Below are positions 9,297 to 16,563 of a stretch of DNA of 64,000 nucleotides, one piece after another (the first letter of the stretch is position 1; each line of letters begins with the position of its first letter). The position numbers and the translations under genes were made by a program. The notes under the pieces were generated by a model. It made no database searches. It saw nothing but the letters and a program-made list of their open reading frames with translations, and was not told the origin of the DNA. The DNA is from JBAYSY01 sp041675885. Lineage in GTDB: Bacteria > Pseudomonadota > Alphaproteobacteria > Rhodobacterales > Rhodobacteraceae. The DNA lies in assembly GCA_041675885.1 (NCBI GenBank), contig JBAYSY010000001.1, positions 1 to 64,000 on the forward strand, written 5' to 3'.

Positions 9297-10892
9297 TCAG
9301 GCCACGTTGAATTCAAGCGGGCGGACCTGCTGGAACAACCCGCTTTCCTTCAGCGCCTCGATGGCGGCGGGCAGGATCGGCTGGTCAAGGTAGAGGATCG
9401 CGATCGCATCCTTGCCCACGCTTGAACGCCCCAGCGTGAAGTTGGCGATGTTCACCCCGTTCGCGCCCATGGTCGTGCCCAGCGTGCCGATGATCCCCGG
9501 TTCGTCCCGGTTGGCGGTATAGAGCATGAAGGGTCCGACCTCGGCGTCGATATTGATCCCCTTGATCTGGATGAAACGCGGCTTGCCGTCCGAGAACACC
9601 GTCCCGGCGATCGAGCGCTCGCGGGTGTCGGTCACCACCGTCAGCTTGATATAGGCGTCGAAGGTGCCGGATTTTTCCTGCCGCGTGGTGGCGATCTGGA
9701 CACCGCGTTCGCGTGCGATCACCGGGGCCGACACAAGGTTCACGTCGGGGTTCGTGGCCTTCATCACCCCGGCGATCACCGAGCAGTTGAGCGCGGCAAG
9801 GTTCATTTCGGCCACACTGCCATCGTAAAGCACGTTGATGGCCTTGATCGGCTCATCGGTCATCTGGCCGACAAAGCTGCCCAGATGCCCGGCAAGCTGG
9901 ATCCACGGGCCCATGACCGTGGCCTCCTCGGCGGTGACCGACGGCATGTTGAGCGCGTTCTGCACGGCGCCGGTCAGCAGGTAGTCGGACATCTGTTCCG
10001 CAACCTGAAGCGCCACGTTCTCCTGCGCCTCGGTGGTCGAGGCGCCCAGATGCGGGGTAACCACGACATTGGGCAGGCCGAACACCGGGCTTTCGGTCGC
10101 GGGTTCGACCGCGAAGACATCGAGGGCCGCACCCGCGACATGACCCGATTTCAACGCCTCGGCCAGCGCGGCCTCATCGACCAGGCCGCCGCGGGCACAG
10201 TTGATGATCCGCACGCCCTTTTTCGTTTTCGCGAGATTTCCGGCCGACAGGATATTGCGGGTCTTGTCGGTCAGCGGCACATGCAGCGTGATGAAATCGG
10301 CCCGCGCCAGCAGTTCGTCCAGTTCCACCTTGGTCACGCCCATGGTCCTGGCGCGTTCCTCGGACAGGAAGGGGTCGTAGGCGATCACCTTCATCTTCAG
10401 GCCAAGCGCCCGGTCGCAGACGATACCGCCGATATTGCCCGCGCCGATCACGCCCAGGGTCTTGTTGAACAGCTCGACCCCCATGAAGCGGTTCTTCTCC
10501 CACTTGCCGGCATGGGTCGAGGCGCTGGCATCGGGCAGTTGCCGCGCCACGGCGAACATCATGGCGATGGCGTGTTCGGCGGTGGTAACGGAATTGCCGA
10601 AGGGCGTGTTCATCACGATCACGCCCCGTTTCGAGGCGGCGGGGATATCGACGTTATCGACGCCGATCCCGGCGCGGCCGATCACCTTCAGGTTCGTGGC
10701 GGCGGCCAGCAGCTTTTCCGTGGCCTTGGTGGCCGAACGGATGGCGAGACCGTCATACTTGCCGATGACCTCAAGCAGCTTTTCCTTGTCCTTGCCGAGG
10801 TCGGGGAGGTAATCGACCTCCACCCCCCGGTCACGGAAGATCTGCACGGCGGTTTCGGAAAGCTTGTCGGATACGAGAACGCGGGGGGCCAT
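9297..10892 (-). CDS. serA: D-3-phosphoglycerate dehydrogenase
   Basis: First step of serine synthesis: 3-phosphoglycerate to 3-phosphohydroxypyruvate, using NAD+. 531 aa, the long form with substrate-binding and nucleotide-binding domains followed by an allosteric-substrate-binding (ASB) domain and a C-terminal ACT domain (DEPGIIGTLGTTMGANGVNI). The NAD fold shows LGVIGAGNIGGIV near 145. RGGLVDEAAL and HLGASTTEAQ carry the usual 2-hydroxyacid dehydrogenase signatures. It follows serC after a 96-nt spacer containing two palindromes and is probably in the same transcript. Confidence 0.97.
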   Translation of the reverse strand: MAPRVLVSDKLSETAVQIFRDRGVEVDYLPDLGKDKEKLLEVIGKYDGLAIRSATKATEKLLAAATNLKVIGRAGIGVDNVDIPAASKRGVIVMNTPFGNSVTTAEHAIAMMFAVARQLPDASASTHAGKWEKNRFMGVELFNKTLGVIGAGNIGGIVCDRALGLKMKVIAYDPFLSEERARTMGVTKVELDELLARADFITLHVPLTDKTRNILSAGNLAKTKKGVRIINCARGGLVDEAALAEALKSGHVAGAALDVFAVEPATESPVFGLPNVVVTPHLGASTTEAQENVALQVAEQMSDYLLTGAVQNALNMPSVTAEEATVMGPWIQLAGHLGSFVGQMTDEPIKAINVLYDGSVAEMNLAALNCSVIAGVMKATNPDVNLVSAPVIARERGVQIATTRQEKSGTFDAYIKLTVVTDTRERSIAGTVFSDGKPRFIQIKGINIDAEVGPFMLYTANRDEPGIIGTLGTTMGANGVNIANFTLGRSSVGKDAIAILYLDQPILPAAIEALKESGLFQQVRPLEFNVA

Positions 10893-10929
10893 GTCGGGGC
10901 TCCTTCATTGGTGTTCGGGGGGGAGCGGA

Positions 10930-10999
10930 GGTGCGCTGAAGCGCACCCTGCGGGCGTTTTGCGGGGGGGGGCGGTCGTAGGGTGCGCTTCAGCGCACCC
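10930..10999. repeat. Paired palindromes in the serC-serA spacer
   Basis: Two near-identical palindromes, GGTGCGCT-GA-AGCGCACC (10930-10947) and GGGTGCGCT-TC-AGCGCACCC (10980-10999), lie in opposite orientation 33 nt apart. The second includes the serC stop codon (10989-10991). They can form individual hairpins or one long stem and share a core with the palindrome at 132-145. They may stabilise the upstream message or reduce read-through into serA. Confidence 0.55.
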
Positions 11000-12161
11000 C
11001 GGCTTCCACCGTTTCCGCCACCGCGGCGATCTCGGCCCCGTAGGCCCATTCGATCCACGGCAGCAGCGCCTTGACATCGGCGGTTTCCACCGTCGAGCCG
11101 CACCAGATCCGCAGCCCCGGCGGCGCGTCGCGATAGGCGCCGATATCGTAGGCCACGCCCTCGACTTCCAGCCGTTTCGCCACCGCCTTGGCAAAAGCCG
11201 CGCCGTCCGCGATGCGCGGATCGGTGAACTTCAGGCAGACCGAGGTGGTCGAGGCGGTCGCCGGGTCTTCGGCCAGGTTGGCGATCCAGTCGCGGGCGGC
11301 GCAAAAGTCCCACACCGCTTTCGCATTGGCACCGGCTCTTGCGATCAGCGCGGGAAGCCCGCCGATCGACCGCGCCCAGTCCAGCGCGACAAGGTAATCC
11401 TCGACCGCGAGCATCGACGGGGTGTTGATCGTCTCGCCCCTGAAAATACCTTCGTTGAGCTTGCCGCCCTTGGTCAGGCGGAAGATCTTGGGCAGCGGCC
11501 ATGCGGGGGTGTGGTTTTCCAGCCGCTCCACCGCGCGGGGCGACAGGATCAGCATGCCATGCGCGGCCTCGCCCCCCAGCACCTTCTGCCAGCTGAACGT
11601 CACCACATCCAGCCTGTCCCAGGGCAGGTCCATGGCGAAGGCGGCGCTGGTGGCGTCGCAGATCGTCAGCCCCTCGCGGTCGGCGGGGATCGCGTTGCCA
11701 TCGGGCAGCCGCACGCCCGAGGTGGTGCCGTTCCAGGTGAACACCACATCCTTGTCGAAATCGACCTGCGCGAAGTCCACGATCTGCCCGTAGGGCGCCT
11801 TGCGCACCGTGGCATCCAGCTTGAGCTGCTTGACCACATCGGTCACCCAGCCTTCGCCGAAGCTTTCCCAGGCGAGCATCTCCACCCCCCGCGCACCCAG
11901 CAGCGACCACAGCGCCATCTCCACCGCGCCGGTGTCCGAGGCGGGCACAATGCCGATGCGGTAATCTGCGGGAACGCCGAGGATCTCGCGCGTGCCGTCG
12001 ATGGCGGCAGCGAGTTTCGCCTTGCCCGGCGCAGCGCGGTGCGACCGGCCCAAGGGCGCGTCGGCAAGCAGGTCCAGCGAGTATCCGGGGATCTTGGCGC
12101 AGGGGCCGGAGGAAAAACGCGGATTGTCCGGCCGCGCGGCCGGGGTCGGGGTCTTGGTCAT
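10989..12161 (-). CDS. serC: Phosphoserine aminotransferase
   Basis: PLP enzyme converting 3-phosphohydroxypyruvate and glutamate to phosphoserine (serine synthesis; also used in the alphaproteobacterial pyridoxine route). 390 aa from ATG 12161, the family-typical start [20 protein letters not shown]. The PLP-lysine region reads [20 protein letters not shown], with [12 protein letters not shown] further on. A 93-residue upstream extension of the frame is rejected because it crosses the structured leader. First gene of serC-serA. Confidence 0.95.
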   Translation of the reverse strand: MTKTPTPAARPDNPRFSSGPCAKIPGYSLDLLADAPLGRSHRAAPGKAKLAAAIDGTREILGVPADYRIGIVPASDTGAVEMALWSLLGARGVEMLAWESFGEGWVTDVVKQLKLDATVRKAPYGQIVDFAQVDFDKDVVFTWNGTTSGVRLPDGNAIPADREGLTICDATSAAFAMDLPWDRLDVVTFSWQKVLGGEAAHGMLILSPRAVERLENHTPAWPLPKIFRLTKGGKLNEGIFRGETINTPSMLAVEDYLVALDWARSIGGLPALIARAGANAKAVWDFCAARDWIANLAEDPATASTTSVCLKFTDPRIADGAAFAKAVAKRLEVEGVAYDIGAYRDAPPGLRIWCGSTVETADVKALLPWIEWAYGAEIAAVAETVEAGVR

Positions 12162-12265
12162 GTCTAGCCTTCCAGCTAATAAGCCCTTCGTTGGGGAAGG
12201 GTGTCCCGAGGCGGGACATACGCCCACCCTGAAAATACCGCAAGAGAAAAAGGGCGTTGCCCGGA
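12162..12265 (-). ncRNA. Structured serC leader, candidate serC RNA motif
   Basis: On the minus strand just upstream of serC there are successive hairpins: GTCCCG-CCT-CGGGAC, then CCCTTC-CCCAAC-GAAGGG, then AGC-TGGAAG-GCT close to the ATG. Further upstream GGGC-AAC-GCCC is followed by TTTTT, resembling a terminator or attenuator. A conserved serC RNA motif is known upstream of serC in Alphaproteobacteria. Position and multi-hairpin form fit, but I could not align it to the consensus. Confidence 0.55.
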
Positions 12266-12417
12266 GCATCGCACGGGTAAGGGCGATTTGACGCAGAGCG
12301 AAGGCGAAACCGGCCGGATCAAAGCCGGAAAGCGCCCCCGGCGCCGGTGGCGGGGCGAGCGGGTCAGCCTGTGGATACAGGCCGGTTTCAAAAGGGCCTG
12401 GCGCGCAACCCCGCGGT

Positions 12418-12435
12418 ATCTGACGATTGTCAGAT
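12418..12435. promoter_or_regulatory. Perfect palindrome, candidate operator
   Basis: ATCTGAC-GATT-GTCAGAT, 7-bp arms with a 4-nt centre, 33 nt past the thiE stop and about 257 nt upstream of serC. The AT-containing arms and lack of a U-run favour an operator over a terminator. The cognate regulator is unknown. The rest of 12266-12467 shows only GC-rich inverted repeats. Confidence 0.4.
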
Positions 12436-12467
12436 GCCACCCGGAGGGTGCGGCCCGGCCAGCCGGT

Positions 12468-13070
12468 TCACCCGCAGGCCCTCAGCCAGTCGCGGATACG
12501 GGTTTCGGGGGCGGGGCTCAGGGTGATGTCGGTCACGGCCGAGACCACATCCGCCCCGGCGGCGAGGGCCGAGGGCGCGCGTTCCACGCTCAGCCCGCCG
12601 ATGGCGACAAGGGGGGTGTCGCCCACCAGACGCTTCCATTCCGCCACCCGCTCAAGCCCCTGCGGCGCCCATTTCATCGCCTTCAGGATCGTGGGCCAGA
12701 CCGGCCCCAGCGCGATGTAATCGGGCGCCAGCGCCAGTGCCCGGTCCAGTTCGGCATGGTCATGGGTGGAAACCCCCAGCTTCAGCCCGGCCCGGCGGAT
12801 CGCGGGCAGGTCGGCGGTATCCAGGTCTTCCTGCCCCAGATGCAGCCAGTCGGCGCCCGCGTCGATGGCGATGCGCCAGTGGTCATTCACCACCAGCGCC
12901 GCCCCATGGGCGCGGGCCAGCGCGACCCCGGCACCGATCTCGCGGCGCAGCGCATCTTCGGGCCGGTCCTTGATCCGCAACTGGACAAAGCGCACGCCCA
13001 GCGGCAGCGCCCGCGCCAGCCAGTCGGCGCTGTCGAAGATCGGGTAGAAGCGGGGCAGCGTCACAGCCAT
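12468..13070 (-). CDS. thiE: Thiamine-phosphate synthase
   Basis: Couples the hydroxymethylpyrimidine diphosphate and thiazole phosphate halves into thiamine phosphate. 200 aa from ATG 13070 ([20 protein letters not shown]), overlapping the end of thiG by 10 nt. Family motifs: [40 protein letters not shown] and [10 protein letters not shown], with VAIGGLSVE near the phosphate site. A longer frame upstream lies inside thiG and is not used. Last gene of thiDOSGE. Confidence 0.93.
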   Translation of the reverse strand: MAVTLPRFYPIFDSADWLARALPLGVRFVQLRIKDRPEDALRREIGAGVALARAHGAALVVNDHWRIAIDAGADWLHLGQEDLDTADLPAIRRAGLKLGVSTHDHAELDRALALAPDYIALGPVWPTILKAMKWAPQGLERVAEWKRLVGDTPLVAIGGLSVERAPSALAAGADVVSAVTDITLSPAPETRIRDWLRACG

Positions 13071-13822
13071 GCCTTTCCGATCACCGGGGTCGAGGGCTGC
13101 GCCATGTCGCGCGGGACCATCGGCCCTGCCCCGGCCGCGATCCTTCCTGCGCGGGCGGCGAGCGCGAAGGCTTCGGCCATCGCCACCGGATCCCCGGCCT
13201 GCGCGACGGCGGTGTTCAGCAGCACCGCGTCGCAACCAAGCTCCATCGCCTCGGCGGCATGGCTGGGCAGGCCGAGCCCGGCATCCACCACCAGCGGAAT
13301 GTCGGGAAAGGCCGCACGCAGGGTGCGCAGCCCGTAGCGGTTGTTCAGCCCGAGGCCCGAACCGATCGGCGCCCCCCAGGGCATCAGCACCCGGCAGCCC
13401 GCATCCACCAGACGCCGGGCCACCACCTGATCCTCGGTCGTGTAGGGGAAGATCTCGAACCCCTCGGCGGCGAGGATCTCGGCCGCCTCCACAAGCCCGA
13501 ACGGGTCGGGTTGCAGCGTGTCGGCATGGCCAATGACTTCAAGCTTGATCCAGTTGGTCTCGAACAACTCCCGCGCCATATGCGCCGTGGTCACCGCCTC
13601 GCGCGCGCTGTAGCATCCGGCGGTGTTGGGCAGCACCCGCACGCCCATGTCGCGCACGATCCGCCAGAATGCCTGCCCGCCGCCCGCCTCGCGGCGCAGC
13701 GAGACGGTGGCGATCTCTGCCCCCGAGGCGCGGAAGGCCCGCTCCATCACCGCGGGCGAGGGATATCGCGCGGTGCCCAGCATCAAGGGGCAGTCGAGCG
13801 TGACGCCGTAGAAATCGCGCAT
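13061..13822 (-). CDS. thiG: Thiazole synthase
   Basis: Forms the thiazole phosphate ring from 1-deoxyxylulose 5-phosphate, dehydroglycine and ThiS thiocarboxylate. 253 aa, a TIM barrel with [10 protein letters not shown] near the N-terminus, the Schiff-base lysine region [16 protein letters not shown], and [15 protein letters not shown] and [18 protein letters not shown] phosphate-binding segments. It follows thiS by 2 nt and overlaps thiE. Full length, no anomalies. Confidence 0.95.
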   Translation of the reverse strand: MRDFYGVTLDCPLMLGTARYPSPAVMERAFRASGAEIATVSLRREAGGGQAFWRIVRDMGVRVLPNTAGCYSAREAVTTAHMARELFETNWIKLEVIGHADTLQPDPFGLVEAAEILAAEGFEIFPYTTEDQVVARRLVDAGCRVLMPWGAPIGSGLGLNNRYGLRTLRAAFPDIPLVVDAGLGLPSHAAEAMELGCDAVLLNTAVAQAGDPVAMAEAFALAARAGRIAAGAGPMVPRDMAQPSTPVIGKAWL

Positions 13823-13824
13823 CC

Positions 13825-14022
13825 CTAGCCCCCCTGCATCGGTGCCAGCACTTCGAGCCGGTCGCCGGGGGCAAGCCTTTGCCCGGCCCGGGCGGCTGCG
13901 GGCAGGAAATCGCCATTGAGCGCGGTGGCGACTTTCGCCCCGGCCCAGCCGAGTTCGTCCAGAGCATCGGCCACGGTTCCGGCCGTGACCTCGCGCGTGG
14001 TGCCGTTGACGTCAATCCTCAT
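13825..14022 (-). CDS. thiS: Sulfur carrier protein ThiS
   Basis: 65-aa ubiquitin-fold protein whose C-terminal Gly-Gly (ending MQGG) is adenylated and thiocarboxylated to donate sulfur to ThiG. The start [16 protein letters not shown] at ATG 14022 overlaps the thiO stop by 11 nt. Internal [10 protein letters not shown] and [13 protein letters not shown] are typical. No thiF-type adenylating gene is present in this operon, so that activity must be encoded elsewhere. Confidence 0.92.
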   Translation of the reverse strand: MRIDVNGTTREVTAGTVADALDELGWAGAKVATALNGDFLPAAARAGQRLAPGDRLEVLAPMQGG

Positions 14023-14977
14023 GGAACAGCCCTCCTTTCCGGCCGGTGTGCAGATAGTCCGCCGCGGTGGCGGCAAGCGCCGGGGCCATCAGAAAACCGT
14101 GGCGGAAAAGCCCGTTCAGGTGCAGCACCCGCCCGCGCCGGACCACACGCGGCAGGTGGTCGGGAAAGGCCGGGCGCAGGTCGGCGCCGGTCTCCAGCAC
14201 CTCGGCTTCGGCAAAGACGGGGGAAAGCGCATAGGCCGCCGACAGCAGTTCCAGCAGCGACCGGGCGGTGACCGGGCCGCGGCGTTCCGATTCGATCTGG
14301 GGCGCGCCCAGCATGAATCCCCCGTCTTCGCGCGGCACGATGTAAAGCGGGTGGCGCGGGTGCAGCAGCCGGATCGGGCGGGACAGGGCGATATCGGAGG
14401 TGCGCAGCACCACCATTTCGCCGCGCACCCCACGCAGATGCGGCAAGTCCCCGCTTGCCGCCATGCCCCGGCAGTCCAGCACCGGGCCGGGGATATCGGC
14501 GGGCGTGGCCTCGGCGGTCTCGATCCGCACCCCCCTGGCGGCCAGCGCCGCCGCGAGGTCAAGCAGTGCCCGGCGCGGGTCGAGGTGGGCCTCGGCAGCA
14601 AAGAACAGCCCCGGGCCGTCGGGCAGGTCGGGCTCCAGATCGCGGGCGTTTACCGGGCTGTGGCCGGTGGTGCGGCTGGCGAACTGGGCGATCTCGCCGC
14701 GGTCGCGTTCAAGCGTGGTGACCAGCGAGCCCTTGCGGGCGACCGGGGTGACCTCGGCCCAGCGGTCGGCGGCCTTCGCGCCATGCGCGACCACCGGCGG
14801 CTCCGCCAGCGCGCCCTCGCAATCGGGGGCGAGCATTCCGCCCGCCCACCACGAGCAGCCCTCCGGCCCCGGCCCGCCCGCACGGTCGATCAGCCTTGGC
14901 GTGATCCCGCGCCGGACCAGTTCCCACGCCGCCCAGAGACCGGCGACCCCGGCGCCGATGACGGTAACCTCAGCCAT
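14012..14977 (-). CDS. thiO: Glycine oxidase ThiO
   Basis: FAD enzyme that oxidises glycine to dehydroglycine for thiazole synthesis. 321 aa from ATG 14977, with an N-terminal dinucleotide-binding motif (VTVIGAGVAGLWAAWELVRR), the SWWAGGMLAPDCEG segment characteristic of ThiO, and a C-terminal LNGLFRHGFLMAPALA flavin-binding end. The start overlaps the thiD stop by 8 nt; a longer frame upstream is inside thiD. Presence of thiO rather than thiH implies an oxygen-dependent route. Confidence 0.93.
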   Translation of the reverse strand: MAEVTVIGAGVAGLWAAWELVRRGITPRLIDRAGGPGPEGCSWWAGGMLAPDCEGALAEPPVVAHGAKAADRWAEVTPVARKGSLVTTLERDRGEIAQFASRTTGHSPVNARDLEPDLPDGPGLFFAAEAHLDPRRALLDLAAALAARGVRIETAEATPADIPGPVLDCRGMAASGDLPHLRGVRGEMVVLRTSDIALSRPIRLLHPRHPLYIVPREDGGFMLGAPQIESERRGPVTARSLLELLSAAYALSPVFAEAEVLETGADLRPAFPDHLPRVVRRGRVLHLNGLFRHGFLMAPALAATAADYLHTGRKGGLFHED

Positions 14978-15773
14978 CGGACCACACCCCGTGAAAATGA
15001 TGCACCGGCCCGCGCCCGTGCCCGACCCCCAGCCGGTCGGCGGCGGCAATCGCCCCTTGCAGGTAGCCATGCGCCCTTGTGACCGCGCCGGTCAGGTCCA
15101 TCCCCTGCGCCAGCCCGGCGGCAATGGCGGCCGAAAGCGTGCAGCCCGTGCCATGGGTGTTGCGCGTGGCATGGCGGGGCGCGGTCAGGCGCAGGGTGCC
15201 TTCGGCGCTTATCAGCAGGTCGATACACTCCGGCCCTTCGCCGTGGCCGCCCTTCATCAACACCGCCCCTGCGCCCAGCGCCCGCAACGCCTCGCCCTGC
15301 GCCAGCATATCGGCCTCGTCCCGGGCCGGGGCGGCGTCAAGAAGCCGCGCCGCCTCGGGCAGGTTCGGGGTCAGCAGCGCGGCCATGGGCAGCAGCGCCT
15401 TGCGCAAGGCGGCCACCGCGTCACCGGGCAAAAGCGCGTCGCCCGACTTCGCCACCATCACCGGGTCGAGCACCACCGGCACCGCGCGGCCCTTCAGCCC
15501 CGCCGCCACCGCCCCGATCGCCTCGCTTCCCCCCAGCATCCCCAGCTTGACCGCGCGAATGTCTAGATCGTCGAACACCGCCGCGATCTGGGCGGCGATC
15601 ATCGCGGGGCTCGCCGGTTCCACCATGGTCACGACGCGGGTGTTCTGGGCGGTCAGCGCGGTGATCACGCTGGCCCCGTAGGCGCCCAGTGCCGAGAAGG
15701 TCTTGAGATCGGCCTGAATGCCCGCGCCGCCGCCGCTGTCGGACCCGGCGATGGTCAATGCTATGGGGGCCAT
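14970..15773 (-). CDS. thiD: Hydroxymethylpyrimidine/phosphomethylpyrimidine kinase
   Basis: Phosphorylates HMP and HMP-phosphate to HMP-diphosphate, the pyrimidine donor for ThiE. 267 aa, ribokinase-like, beginning MAPIALTIAGSDSGGGAGIQ. It has VLDPVMVAKSGD, TPNLPEAARLL, the KGGHGEG segment and the anion-hole/catalytic NTHGTGCTLSAAIAA. First gene of thiDOSGE, 66 nt downstream of a TPP riboswitch, so the operon should be repressed by thiamine diphosphate. Confidence 0.95.
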   Translation of the reverse strand: MAPIALTIAGSDSGGGAGIQADLKTFSALGAYGASVITALTAQNTRVVTMVEPASPAMIAAQIAAVFDDLDIRAVKLGMLGGSEAIGAVAAGLKGRAVPVVLDPVMVAKSGDALLPGDAVAALRKALLPMAALLTPNLPEAARLLDAAPARDEADMLAQGEALRALGAGAVLMKGGHGEGPECIDLLISAEGTLRLTAPRHATRNTHGTGCTLSAAIAAGLAQGMDLTGAVTRAHGYLQGAIAAADRLGVGHGRGPVHHFHGVWSDG

Positions 15774-15838
15774 GGCCCTTGCTCCTCTGCCGTTCGGGTC
15801 ATGGCTTGGGAGACGGGCGGGGGGACCATGCCCCCGAT

Positions 15839-15927
<89 letters not shown>

Positions 15928-16328
15928 TGCGCCACAGGCTAAGGCAGAATCGCGCCGCTGGCAAGGGCGGCGGCGGGCCTTCGCGGGGATGGCAGGCATC
16001 CGCCCGGCGTCGCGCGGGTTCCAGAGTACTCCGGGGCGGCCACGGCCGCCCGTTCACGGCTGGAACGTGCCACTGGCATGTTTCCGTGACGCCGCCTCCG
16101 GCGGGGATATTTTCATCAAGGCGACGATGAAGAGATGTTCTCAATATTATTTCACCGTGATGAAAGTATCCTCGGGGGTGAATTGCGCGCAAGGCGCGCA
16201 AGAGGGGGCGGACAGCCCCCTTGCCCGGCCCGCCAGACGCACAGGCAGCACCTCTCTTGCCCGCGCCGGGCAGATCGTTATCATGCCCGCCGAACCAGTG
16301 CGCCCGAGAGGGCAGGAGAGCCTGAGCC
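15928..16328. other. Intergenic region between thi operon and zf-CHCC gene
   Basis: About 400 bases without a convincing gene. It holds two adjacent hairpins, TTGCGCGC-AAG-GCGCGCAA (16183-16201) and GGGGGC-GGACA-GCCCCC (about 16205-16221), and a CGCCTCCGGCGGGGATATTTT segment near 16090. The promoters of thiD (leftward) and of the zinc-protein/polA unit (rightward) must be here, but no clear boxes were found. Confidence 0.5.
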
Positions 16329-16517
16329 ATGACCATCGACGCCCCCGAAACCGAAATCGTCACCGTCTGGAAGGTCGCCTGCGACGGCGGCGAAGGGGCG
16401 CTGGGCCATCCGCGGGTCTGGCTGTCGATCCCGCACGATACCGGCCGGGTCGAATGCGGCTATTGCGACAAGCTTTACATCCACGAATCCTTCGCCGACC
16501 GCCCGGCGGACGGGTAA
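16329..16517 (+). CDS. CHCC zinc-finger protein (zf-CHCC)
   Basis: 62 aa. Cys18, His27, Cys43 and Cys46 form the CHCC zinc site ([18 protein letters not shown], then [10 protein letters not shown]) of the family that includes mitochondrial NDUFS6. In alphaproteobacteria such proteins are linked to respiratory complex I accessory function. Preceded by GGCAGGAGAG at a normal distance. It lies 46 nt upstream of polA on the same strand and may share its transcript. Confidence 0.88.
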   Translation: MTIDAPETEIVTVWKVACDGGEGALGHPRVWLSIPHDTGRVECGYCDKLYIHESFADRPADG

Positions 16518-16563
16518 CAGACCCGGCAGGACAGCGCGGCCCCGGCCGGAAACGGAGACTCGC

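Noticed and set aside
9885..12167. 760-codon plus-strand frame opposite serA and serC
   Set aside because: Composition artefact; Gly/His/Arg-rich translation without motifs, antisense to two certain genes.
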